From Streptomyces asoensis (GTDB taxonomy: Bacteria > Actinomycetota > Actinomycetes > Streptomycetales > Streptomycetaceae), in assembly GCF_013085465.1 (NCBI RefSeq), contig NZ_CP049838.1:2542001-2606000 (forward strand): 64,000 bases of DNA, in the 5' to 3' direction. Under the pieces are notes generated by a model. The model did no database searches, was not told the DNA's origin, and saw only the letters and a list, made by a program, of their open reading frames with translations. This document shows, piece by piece, positions 55,540-63,165 of the stretch. Position 1 is the first letter of the stretch. Each line of letters opens with the position of its first letter. The position numbers and the translations under genes are program-made.

Positions 55540-56148
55540 CTAGCTTCCGTCGCGCAGGTCGTCCGGCCACTCGGTCCTGAACTCGAGATGGTCGTACGTC
55601 ACGACGCACCCCTCGCCCATCGGCGACTGCGTCATGAAGCCGACCAGGGCCGCGCCGGTCTCCTTCTCCTCACCCAGCGTGAACAGGCGGACGAAGGTCC
55701 ACCGTCTGCCGTCCCGGGAGGCGTGGAAGGCGAAGGCACGACCGGTCCTGCTCACCCGGAGCCAGACCGAACTTCCGTCCACGGTGAAGGAGTTGGCGTC
55801 GTCGGAGTGTCCCCGGGTGACCACCGTGCAGACGGTGGCCACGTCCGGGGAGTACTCCAGACACAGCTTGGCCCAGGCCCGCTCGCCCACGTGGACGTAC
55901 AACACCCCCGCGTCGAAGGCCGAGTTGAACCCGACGGTGACGCGTGCGATGAGCTGGAAGTCGCCCTCCGGCGCCCCCAGCAGCCGGGGCGCGTCGGCGG
56001 CGGATTCCACGCCGTCACCGGTGGGCGGCACGAACCGGTCCTGCCGGGCCCCGGCCCACCCGGTGAGCACCCCGTCCTCATGGAACCAGTGCCCGTCGGG
56101 TCCGTAAGTACGGAGGGGAAAGGGCAGTTCGGGAAGCGAGACGTCCAT
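55540..56148 (-). CDS. DUF1349 domain protein (concanavalin-like beta-sandwich)
   Basis: A 202-residue protein matching the DUF1349 family, a beta-sandwich related to concanavalin A-like lectins. It contains FQLIARVTVGFNSAFDAGVLYVHVGERAWAKLCLEYSP, SVWLRVSRTGRAFAFHASRDGRRWTFVRLF and GFMTQSPMGEGCVVTYDHLEF. It has no signal peptide. Members occur singly or fused to glycosidases; a carbohydrate-binding or enzymatic role is possible but unproven. The gene lies 59 bases upstream of the GNAT gene. Confidence 0.88.
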   Translation of the reverse strand: MDVSLPELPFPLRTYGPDGHWFHEDGVLTGWAGARQDRFVPPTGDGVESAADAPRLLGAPEGDFQLIARVTVGFNSAFDAGVLYVHVGERAWAKLCLEYSPDVATVCTVVTRGHSDDANSFTVDGSSVWLRVSRTGRAFAFHASRDGRRWTFVRLFTLGEEKETGAALVGFMTQSPMGEGCVVTYDHLEFRTEWPDDLRDGS

Positions 56149-56164
56149 GACCTCATCATCTCAG

Positions 56165-56285
56165 GGGAGCCGCGCCCCGAGGGGCGCGGGCCTGCATCGA
56201 TGTGCGGCTCCGCCGCGTGGGCGCGACAAGCCACGACGGACGTGCACGCACCGATCCACCGCACCCCACGACGGCACCCGAGCGG
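56165..56285. repeat. REP-like Streptomyces repeat between DUF1349 and dehydrogenase genes
   Basis: Two hairpins, CGCGCCCC-GA-GGGGCGCG (56171-56188) and GCGGC-TCC-GCCGC (56204-56216), are followed by GTGGGCGCGACAAGCCACGA. This is a recurrent intergenic sequence style in Streptomyces genomes. No gene is seen in the 141-base gap, which may act as a terminator for the dehydrogenase transcript. Confidence 0.65.
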
Positions 56286-56289
56286 AGCG

Positions 56290-57867
56290 CTACCGCTCCA
56301 GACGCCCGTTGAACCGGCGAGGCAGCCCCAGCTCGTTCTCGTCCCGCAGCTCCACGGGCAGCAGCGCCGCGGGAGCGTTCTGGTAGGCGACCGGCCGCAG
56401 CCACCGCTCGATGGCCGTCCCGCCCACAGAGGTGGACGTGGAGGTGGTGGCCGGGTACGGCCCGCCGTGATGCTGGGCCGGCGCGACGGCGACACCCGTG
56501 GGCCAGCCGTTCACCAGCACGCGTCCGGCCAGCGGGGTCAGCTCGGCGAGGATCTCCCCGCCCCGGCCCTCGCCCGCGGCCTCCCCCTCGGACAGCTGGA
56601 CGGTCGCCGTGAGGTTTCCGGGCAGGCGCGACAGCACCGCCTTGACCTCGCCCTCGTCGTCGTAGCGGACCACGACGGTGACCGGCCCGAAGCACTCCTC
56701 GAGGAGCAGGTCGTGCGCGCCCTCGGCGGCCAGCCGGGAGGCCGGCACGGTCAGGAAGCCCGCGCTGACGGTGTGCTCCCCGCCCGCACCGGGTGTCACC
56801 GGCGACTCCACGTCGGGCAGCTCGGCCCGCTCGGCGACCCCGGCGATGAAGTTGTCGCGCATCCGGTGGTCGAGCAGCACGCCCGCGTCGGTGTCGCTCA
56901 CCGCGTCCGTGAGCGACTTGACCAACCCGTCGCCGGCCGCGCCGGACGGCACCAGGACCAGCCCCGGCTTCACACAGAACTGGCCGACACCCAGCGTCAT
57001 GGACCCGGCGAGGCCGGTGCCGATCGCCTCGGCCCGCTCGGCCGCGGCCGCCTCGGTCACCACGACGGGGTTCAGCGACCCCAGCTCGCCGTGGAACGGG
57101 ATCGGCACCGGACGGGCCGCCGCCGCGTCGAACAGCGCGCGCCCGCCCCGGATCGACCCGGTGAAACCGGCCGCGGCGACCAGCGGGTGCTTGATCAGCT
57201 CGACGCCGGCCTCGAAGCCGTGGAGCAGACCCAGCACACCCGCCGGGATGCCGTGCTCGGCGGCGGCCGTGCGCAGCACCTTGGCGACCAGCTCGGACAG
57301 GCCCGGGTGGTCGGGGTGGGACTTGACGACGACCGGGTTGCCCGCCGCGAGCGCGCTGGCGGTGTCACCGCCCGCCACGGAGAACGCGAAGGGGAAGTTG
57401 GACGCCGAGTACACGGCCACCACCCCGAGCGGCACCTTGTAGCGGCGCAGGTCGGGGATGGGCGGGGTTGCGGTGTCGTCGGGGTGGCTGATGACGACGT
57501 CGAGGAACGCTCCCTCGTCGACGATGTCGGCGAACGCGCGCAGCTGGTAGCAGGTGCGGGCGAGCTCGCCGGTCAGCCGGACCGGGCCGAGCGCGGTCTC
57601 GGCGTCGGCCACCTCCACGAGCGTGTCCTTGGCCGCCTGGAGCCGGTCGGCGGCGGAACGCAGGAAAGCGGCGCGGACGGTACGGTCGGCGAGGAAGCCG
57701 CGCGCCTCATGGGCGGCGCGGACGACGGCGTCGACCTCCTGGGCCGTGGCCTCCACCGCAACCTGCTCACGCTGCTTCCCGGTTCGGGGGTCGACACTCC
57801 AGACTGGTGCTGCTGCCACCGCGGGTCCCTCCACGCTTGGTTCTGACCACGTTTGGTACTGGCTCAT
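56290..57867 (-). CDS. aldehyde dehydrogenase, ketoglutarate-semialdehyde (2,5-dioxovalerate) type
   Basis: A 525-residue NAD(P)-dependent aldehyde dehydrogenase. The N-terminal domain contains VPLGVVAVYSASNFPFAFSVAGGDTASALAAGNPVVVKSHPDHPG, the hallmark of the alpha-ketoglutarate-semialdehyde branch. The general base is in PFHGELGSLNP and the catalytic Cys in GVGQFCVKPGLVLVP. The conserved LLLEECFGPVTVVVRYDD and the C-terminal NGWPTGVAVAPAQHHGGPYPATT are present. These enzymes end pathways for glucarate, arabinose or hydroxyproline, yielding 2-oxoglutarate. It is divergent from an IclR-type regulator. Confidence 0.92.
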   Translation of the reverse strand: MSQYQTWSEPSVEGPAVAAAPVWSVDPRTGKQREQVAVEATAQEVDAVVRAAHEARGFLADRTVRAAFLRSAADRLQAAKDTLVEVADAETALGPVRLTGELARTCYQLRAFADIVDEGAFLDVVISHPDDTATPPIPDLRRYKVPLGVVAVYSASNFPFAFSVAGGDTASALAAGNPVVVKSHPDHPGLSELVAKVLRTAAAEHGIPAGVLGLLHGFEAGVELIKHPLVAAAGFTGSIRGGRALFDAAAARPVPIPFHGELGSLNPVVVTEAAAAERAEAIGTGLAGSMTLGVGQFCVKPGLVLVPSGAAGDGLVKSLTDAVSDTDAGVLLDHRMRDNFIAGVAERAELPDVESPVTPGAGGEHTVSAGFLTVPASRLAAEGAHDLLLEECFGPVTVVVRYDDEGEVKAVLSRLPGNLTATVQLSEGEAAGEGRGGEILAELTPLAGRVLVNGWPTGVAVAPAQHHGGPYPATTSTSTSVGGTAIERWLRPVAYQNAPAALLPVELRDENELGLPRRFNGRLER

Positions 57868-57877
57868 CCACCAGGGT

Positions 57878-57895
57878 CGTTCGATATACTGAACG
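57878..57895. promoter_or_regulatory. candidate IclR operator
   Basis: CGTTC-GATATACT-GAACG (57878-57895) is a 5-8-5 inverted repeat in an AT-rich stretch between the divergent dehydrogenase and IclR genes. It lies 11 bases before the dehydrogenase start, where a bound repressor would block that gene. Centre and arms resemble IclR-type operators in form only. Confidence 0.5.
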
Positions 57896-57958
57896 CTGTC
57901 TCTGATGATGAATATGCTGTCGGAGAGTATTTCCCGTCGAACGAAGGGGTCAAGGGCG

Positions 57959-58732
57959 ATGTCGGCTGGCGAGACGGGGGGCGGGGCGCAGGTCAAGTCC
58001 GCGGTGCGGACGGTTGAGCTGCTGGAATACTTCGCCGGCCGCCCCGGAATGCACTCTCTGGCGTCGGTCCAGGAGGCCGTCGGCTATCCCAAGTCCAGTC
58101 TCTACATGCTGCTGCGCACGCTGGTGGAGCTGGGCTGGGTGGAGACGGACGCGACGGGCACGCGGTACGGCATCGGGGTACGGGCGCTGCTCGTCGGCAC
58201 CTCCTACATCGACGGCGACGAGGTGGTCGCGGCCGCCCGCCCCACCCTGGACCGGCTCTCGGACGACACCACCGAGACCATCCACCTGGCCCGGCTCGAC
58301 GGCACGAACGTCGTGTACCTCGCCACCCGCCAGTCCCAGCACTACCTGCGCCCCTTCACCCGGGTCGGACGCCGCCTCCCCGCCCACTCCACCTCCCTGG
58401 GCAAGGCGCTGCTGAGCACCTACACCGACGAGCAGGTCCGCAAGCTGCTGCCGGAGACGCTCCCCGCGCTGACCGAGCACACGATCACGGACCGCGAGAA
58501 GCTCATCGAGGAGCTGCATCAGATCCGCGAGCAGGGCTTCTCGGTGGACCGCGAGGAGAACACGCTGGGCCTGCGCTGCTTCGGCGTGGCGATCCCGTAC
58601 CGCACGCCGGCCCGGGACGCGATCAGCTGCTCGGTGCCGGTGGCGAGGCTCACCCCCGCGCACGAGCAGCTGGTGAAGGACGCGCTGTTCGACGCACGCG
58701 ACCGGCTCACGCTGGCCACCCGTAGGCTCTGA
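57959..58732 (+). CDS. IclR family transcriptional regulator
   Basis: A 257-residue IclR-family regulator. The N-terminal winged helix (about 15-75) is TVELLEYFAGRPGMHSLASVQEAVGYPKSSLYMLLRTLVELGWVE. The C-terminal GAF-like effector domain (about 85-250) contains TETIHLARLDGTNVVYLATRQSQH and FTRVGRRLPAHSTSLGKALLS. It ends with the usual CFGVAIPYRTPARDAISCSVP block. The ATG at 57959 has AAGGG upstream; earlier starts at 57905 are possible. It is divergent from the dehydrogenase, likely its target, as the 91-base gap holds a single inverted repeat. Confidence 0.93.
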   Translation: MSAGETGGGAQVKSAVRTVELLEYFAGRPGMHSLASVQEAVGYPKSSLYMLLRTLVELGWVETDATGTRYGIGVRALLVGTSYIDGDEVVAAARPTLDRLSDDTTETIHLARLDGTNVVYLATRQSQHYLRPFTRVGRRLPAHSTSLGKALLSTYTDEQVRKLLPETLPALTEHTITDREKLIEELHQIREQGFSVDREENTLGLRCFGVAIPYRTPARDAISCSVPVARLTPAHEQLVKDALFDARDRLTLATRRL

Positions 58733-58735
58733 GGC

Positions 58736-59206
58736 ATGCTGATCTCCCTGCGCCAGGTCCACGACAGCGATCTGCCGGTGTTCTTCCGGCAGATGAACGA
58801 CCCCGAGTCCCTGCGGATGGCCGCGTTCACCGCGAAGGATCCGGCCGACCGGGACGCGTTCGACGCCCACTGGTCGAGGATCCGCGCCTCGTCCGCCGTG
58901 CCGCGCACGATCCTGGCCGACGGGGACGTCGTCGGCAGCGCGGCGGTGTACGGGGAGCCGGGCGAGCGCGAGGTGACGTACTGGGTGGACCGCGCCTACT
59001 GGGGCCGGGGCATCGCCACGGAGGCGCTGCGGGCGCTGGTGTCCGAGGTCCGGGAACGGCCGCTGTTCGCGCGGGCGGCGGCCGACAACGCGGGCTCCCT
59101 GCGGGTCCTGGAGAAGTGCGGCTTCCGGTCCACCGCCCGGGCCACCGGCTACGCGAACGCGCGGGGCGGGGAGATCGAGGAGATCGTGCTGCGGCTGGAG
59201 ACCTGA
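58736..59206 (+). CDS. GNAT family N-acetyltransferase (RimJ-like)
   Basis: A 156-residue GNAT protein of the RimJ/RimL style. The start region is ISLRQVHDSDLPVFFRQMNDPESLRMAAFTAKDPADRDAFDAHW. The acetyl-CoA loop is VDRAYWGRGIATEALRALV, then ADNAGSLRVLEKCGFRSTARA. It starts three bases after the IclR stop and is probably cotranscribed. Acetylation target is unknown; ribosomal or small-molecule amines are possible. Confidence 0.9.
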   Translation: MLISLRQVHDSDLPVFFRQMNDPESLRMAAFTAKDPADRDAFDAHWSRIRASSAVPRTILADGDVVGSAAVYGEPGEREVTYWVDRAYWGRGIATEALRALVSEVRERPLFARAAADNAGSLRVLEKCGFRSTARATGYANARGGEIEEIVLRLET

Positions 59207-59232
59207 GCCCCGCCGGAGCGCACGGACCCCGG

Positions 59233-59285
59233 GTGAACCGGCCTCAGTGAACCGGCTTCAGGTGAACCGGCCTCAGATGAACGGT
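59233..59285 (+). repeat. tandem GTGAACCGG repeats upstream of the penicillin-binding protein gene
   Basis: Three near-identical units of 14-15 bases, GTGAACCGGCCTCA (59233-59246), GTGAACCGGCTTCAG (59247-59261) and GTGAACCGGCCTCAG (59262-59276), are followed by a partial ATGAACGG copy. They end about 60 bases before the likely start of the PBP gene. A binding-site array or slippage product; no hairpin is formed. Confidence 0.75.
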
Positions 59286-59346
59286 CGATGAGAAATCGGG
59301 GCGGATGGGAACGATTGCCTCCGTCCCGTTCGTCTTTCTGTTCGCA

Positions 59347-60804
59347 ATGAACAAGACGATCAGGCGCGCCTCGGTCTTCGCGCTGCTGCTGGTGTTCGCC
59401 CTGCTGCTCCGGGCGACCTGGGTGCAGTTCTACGAGGGCCAGGCACTCGCGGACGACAAGGACAACCGGCGCAACGCGATCGAGACGTACGCGGAGCCGC
59501 TCGGGAACATCATCGTGGCCGGAAAGGCGATCACCGGCTCGGCCGTCACCACGGGCGGCGACCTCAGATACAAGCGCACGTATACGAACGGCGAGCTGTA
59601 CGCGGCGGTGACGGGCTACGCCTCGCAGAGCTACGCCCCCACGCAGCTGGAGGGCATCTACGCGGACCTGCTCAACGGCACGGACACCCGTCTGAAGACC
59701 GCGCTGGACACGGTCACCGACAAGCGGGCGGACCCGGGCACCGTGATCACCACGATCGACCCGGACGTGCAGAAGGCGGCGTACGACGCGCTCGGCGACA
59801 AGAAGGGCGCGGCCGTCGCGGTCGACCCGACGACCGGCCAGATCCTCGCGGTGGTGTCGACCCCGTCGTACGACCCGTCGACGCTGACCGACGCCAACAC
59901 CGCCGGGACGGCCTGGAAGAAGCTCAACGCGGACTCCGACAAGCCGCTCACCAACCGGGCGCTGCGGCAGCCGCTGGCACCGGGCTCGACGTTCAAACTG
60001 GTCGTGGCGGCGGCCGCGCTGGAGGACGGGCTGTACTCGTCGGTGGACGAGAAGACCGACAGCCAGGACCCGTACACCCTGCCGGGCACGCGCACCGTCC
60101 TGAAGAACGAGAACACGTCCGCGCCCTGCGAGAACGCCACGATCCGGGTCGCGTTGCAGTACTCCTGCAACAACGTGTTCGCGCACATGGCCGTCCAGCT
60201 CGGACAGGACAAGCTGAGGGCGACGGCCGAGAAGTTCGGCTTCAACGACACCGGCCAGGACGTGCCGGTGCGGGCGTACCCGAGCGTGTACCCGTCCGAC
60301 ATGGACGAGTCGTCCACCGCCCTGACCGGCATCGGCCAGTTCGACGTGACCGCGACGCCGTTGCAGATGGCCATGGTGTCGGCCGCCATAGCCAACGGCG
60401 GCAAGCTCGTCTCGCCGCACATGGTCTCGCAGATCACCGACGGCGGCGGCGACGTCCTCGAGGACTACGACGAGGAGGCGTCGGCCACGCAGATCGTCAG
60501 CTCCTCCACCGCCGAGCAGCTTCAGTCGGCGATGCAGACGGTCGTCGAGAAGGGCACGGGCACGAACGCGATCATCGACGGCGTCACCGTCGGCGGCAAG
60601 ACGGGCACGGCCCAGAACGGCGAGAACAACAGCAAGGCGCCGTACGCCTGGTTCACGTCGTACGGGAAGTCCGACTCCTCCGGCAAGGAGGTCGCCGTGG
60701 CGGTCGTGGTCGAGCAGTCCGACGCCGCGCGGTCCGAGGTCAGCGGGAACGGACTGGCCGCGCCGGTCGCGAAGGCGATGATGGAAGCGGCGTTGAAGAG
60801 CTGA
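59347..60804 (+). CDS. class B penicillin-binding protein (PbpA-like transpeptidase)
   Basis: A 485-residue transpeptidase cross-linking peptidoglycan on the outer face of the membrane. One N-terminal membrane helix (VFALLLVFALLLRATWV) anchors it. The dimerisation-type region follows (about 35-150). Catalytic motifs are all present: Ser214-x-x-Lys217 in PGSTFKLV, Ser273-Cys-Asn in YSCNNVF, and Lys418-Thr-Gly in GGKTGTAQ. It lacks PASTA domains. Length and motifs match PbpA/FtsI-like enzymes encoded in several copies in Streptomyces. The ATG at 59347 matches usual family N-termini; one at 59305 would add a short extension. Confidence 0.9.
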   Translation: MNKTIRRASVFALLLVFALLLRATWVQFYEGQALADDKDNRRNAIETYAEPLGNIIVAGKAITGSAVTTGGDLRYKRTYTNGELYAAVTGYASQSYAPTQLEGIYADLLNGTDTRLKTALDTVTDKRADPGTVITTIDPDVQKAAYDALGDKKGAAVAVDPTTGQILAVVSTPSYDPSTLTDANTAGTAWKKLNADSDKPLTNRALRQPLAPGSTFKLVVAAAALEDGLYSSVDEKTDSQDPYTLPGTRTVLKNENTSAPCENATIRVALQYSCNNVFAHMAVQLGQDKLRATAEKFGFNDTGQDVPVRAYPSVYPSDMDESSTALTGIGQFDVTATPLQMAMVSAAIANGGKLVSPHMVSQITDGGGDVLEDYDEEASATQIVSSSTAEQLQSAMQTVVEKGTGTNAIIDGVTVGGKTGTAQNGENNSKAPYAWFTSYGKSDSSGKEVAVAVVVEQSDAARSEVSGNGLAAPVAKAMMEAALKS

Positions 60805-60810
60805 GGTCGA

Positions 60811-60873
60811 CTGCGCGACCGGTGGGCGGGTCCGCCGGCCGGTCGCGCAGTTCCCCGCGCCCCTTCGGGGCGC
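60811..60873. terminator. double hairpin between convergent pbp and purine permease genes, REP-like
   Basis: A long hairpin with 12-base arms CTGCGCGACCGG and CCGGTCGCGCAG (60811-60822 and 60839-60850) encloses a smaller GGCGG/CCGCC stem. A second hairpin GCGCCCC-TTC-GGGGCGC follows (60857-60873). The combination GGGGCGCGGGGAACTGCGCGA, read on the minus strand, is a common Streptomyces repeat. It probably ends both genes. Confidence 0.8.
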
Positions 60874-60874
60874 T

Positions 60875-62326
60875 CTACTTCACGCCGAGGATCTGCTCGA
60901 TGGGGTCGATCGCGAAGTACACCACGAACAGCGCCGAGGCCCCCCACAGCAGCCAGTGGACCTCCTTCGCCTTGCCGAGCACCGTCTTGATGACGACGTA
61001 CGCGAGGAAGCCCGCGCCGATGCCGTTGGTGATCGAGTAGGTGAACGGCATCACGGCGATGGTGAGGAACGCCGGGATCGCGATCTCGTACTTGTCCCAG
61101 TCGATGCTCTTGACCTGGGTCATCATCAGGAAGCCGACGGCGACCAGGGCGGGGGCGGCCGCCTGGAGCGGGACGATGGTGAGGAGCGGGGTCAGGAACA
61201 GGGCGAGCGTGAACAGTCCGCCGGTGACCAGGTTGGAGAAGCCGGTGCGCGACCCCTCGCCGACGCCGGCGGCCGACTCGATGTAGGAGGTCGCGGAGGA
61301 CGACGAGGCCGCGCCGCCCGCGACGGCCGCCGCGCCGTCGATGAGCAGCACCCGGCCGAGGTTGGGCACATCGCCCTTCTCGTCCAGCAGTCCGGCCTCC
61401 GCGCTGATGCCGACGACGGTGCCCATGGTGTCGAAGAAGTCGGACAGGATCAGGGTGAAGATCAGCAGGACGACGGTGATGACGCTGGTCTCGCCGAAGG
61501 CGCCGAACAGACTGAAGTGACCGATCAGCCCGAAGTCGGGGGTGTCGACGATCTTGTCGGGCCAGGAGGGCGTGGTCAGGCCCCAGGACTTGATGTCCGC
61601 GATCGAGTTGATGACGATCGCGAGGACCGTCATCGTCACGATGCTGATCAGGATCGCGCCCTTGACCTTGCGGGCCAGCAGACCGATCGTCAGCAGCACA
61701 CCGAGGCAGAAGACGAGCACCGGCCAGCCGGTGAGGGTGCCGGTGCCGCCGAGCTGCACGGGGACGGTCGTGTTCGCGACGTCGGGGATGCGGCTGACGA
61801 AGCCGGCGTCGACGAAGCCGATGAAGGCGATGAACAGGCCGATGCCGACACTGATCGCCTGCTTCAGCGGTTGCGGGATGGCGTGCATGACGGCCTCGCG
61901 CAGACCGGTCACCACCAGCACACAGATCAGCAGGCCTTCGAGCACGATGAGGCCCATCGCGTCGTCCCAGCTCATCAGCGGGGCGATCTGGAAGGCGACG
62001 ACCGCGTTCAGGCCGAGGCCCGCGGCGAGGGCGAGGGGCAGGTTGCCGCCGACGCCCATGATGATCGTCATCACCGCGGCCACCAGGGCGGTGGCGGTGG
62101 TGAGTTGGACGGCGTCGAGCTGGTGCCCGAACTTGTCCTTGGCGCTGCCCAGGATGATGGGATTCAGGACAAGGATGTAGGCCATGGTGAAGAACGTGGC
62201 GAAGCCGCCGCGTATCTCCCGGCCGAAGGTGGACCCCCGCTCGGAGATCCTGAAGTACCGGTCGACGCTGTTCGCCGCGGGTGGCGCGGTACCTGGCCGG
62301 TCGGCCGTCTTCTGGGTCTCGGACAT
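60875..62326 (-). CDS. NCS2 family purine permease (AzgA-like)
   Basis: A 483-residue transporter of the AzgA/NCS2 branch for hypoxanthine, adenine or guanine, driven by protons. The start ERGSTFGREIRGGFATFFTMAYILVLNP is characteristic. Further motifs are GVGGNLPLALAAGLGLNAVVAF, FIGFVDAGFVSR, the helix-8 block LILSDFFDTMGTVVGISAEAGLLD and ASSSSATSYIESAAGVGEGSRTGFSNLVTGGLF. About 12 to 14 helices are predicted. The start has GGAG-type sequence upstream (AGGAGCACCAGCC in the message). Substrate assignment within purines is uncertain. Confidence 0.93.
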   Translation of the reverse strand: MSETQKTADRPGTAPPAANSVDRYFRISERGSTFGREIRGGFATFFTMAYILVLNPIILGSAKDKFGHQLDAVQLTTATALVAAVMTIIMGVGGNLPLALAAGLGLNAVVAFQIAPLMSWDDAMGLIVLEGLLICVLVVTGLREAVMHAIPQPLKQAISVGIGLFIAFIGFVDAGFVSRIPDVANTTVPVQLGGTGTLTGWPVLVFCLGVLLTIGLLARKVKGAILISIVTMTVLAIVINSIADIKSWGLTTPSWPDKIVDTPDFGLIGHFSLFGAFGETSVITVVLLIFTLILSDFFDTMGTVVGISAEAGLLDEKGDVPNLGRVLLIDGAAAVAGGAASSSSATSYIESAAGVGEGSRTGFSNLVTGGLFTLALFLTPLLTIVPLQAAAPALVAVGFLMMTQVKSIDWDKYEIAIPAFLTIAVMPFTYSITNGIGAGFLAYVVIKTVLGKAKEVHWLLWGASALFVVYFAIDPIEQILGVK

Positions 62327-62595
62327 GGCTGGTGCTCCTCATTGCCTGAATGATCTGTGTGCGGATGCTGGCTGGATTGTTCCTGCGTTGAACCGTCTTC
62401 AGGTTTTCGTCGTGTTACGGAATCGGACTCCGGAGTCGTTCGGCCTGCCACATGATGTTCGAACCCCTGTACAAGAGCCAGTAGTCGATCACTGCTACGC
62501 TTCCCGATCTCGCCCCGGCCACCTCCTCGGGGCATCCCCATGTCATTCACATGACACGCACAGGCACACCAGTCGTTCCGAGAAGAGGTCAACCC

Positions 62596-63165
62596 GTGGG
62601 CACAGTCGTCGACGACGCCGCCTCCGTGGAATTCCATGCCTTCTTCGACCGCCACTACGCCGAACTGTCCCGTCTCGCCCACCTGCTGACCGGTGAGGCG
62701 GACGCCGCCGACGATCTCGCGGCGGACGCGCTGCTCGCGCTGTGGAACCGCTGGGACCGGGTACGCGCGGCCGACCATCCGGTGGCGTACGCCCGCGGTG
62801 TCGTCGCCAACCTCGCCCGCACCCGCATCCGCAGCGCCGTCCGGGAGCGCCGCAGGATCGCGCTGTTCTGGTCACAGCGCGAGGAGAAGACGGAGAACCC
62901 CGACATCGCGGGCGTGGTGGACGTCCAGTCGGCGCTGCGTAGACTTCCGTTCCGCAAACGGGCCTGTGTGGTGCTGCGGCACGCCTTCGACCTCTCGGAG
63001 AAGGACACGGCGCTCGCCCTGGGGGTCTCGGTGGGTACGGTGAAGAGCCAGACCTCCAAGGGGATGGCCGAGCTCCAGAAGCTGCTCGGCCCCAAGGGAG
63101 CACCGCTCAAGGTGCCCGCGATGGTGCGCACCGGTGAGGCCTCGGCCTCAGGAAGGGACCGATGA
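62596..63165 (+). CDS. SigE-family ECF RNA polymerase sigma factor
   Basis: A 189-residue ECF sigma factor of the actinobacterial SigE/SigM-like family. Region 2 (about 10-75) contains FHAFFDRHYAELSRLAHLLTGEADAADDLAADALLALWNRW and region 4 (about 115-165) contains LPFRKRACVVLRHAFDLSEKDTALALGVSVGTVKSQTSKGMAELQKLLG with its helix-turn-helix. The GTG at 62596 has AGAGGTC upstream. The stop overlaps the next gene (ATGA), encoding a membrane protein that may act as anti-sigma factor. A GACTCCGGAGTC palindrome lies in the 269-base gap upstream (62426-62437). Confidence 0.9.
   Translation: MGTVVDDAASVEFHAFFDRHYAELSRLAHLLTGEADAADDLAADALLALWNRWDRVRAADHPVAYARGVVANLARTRIRSAVRERRRIALFWSQREEKTENPDIAGVVDVQSALRRLPFRKRACVVLRHAFDLSEKDTALALGVSVGTVKSQTSKGMAELQKLLGPKGAPLKVPAMVRTGEASASGRDR

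Noticed and set aside
55588..57846. 752-codon plus-strand frame
   Set aside because: Antisense to the DUF1349 and dehydrogenase genes, both clearly coding on the other strand.
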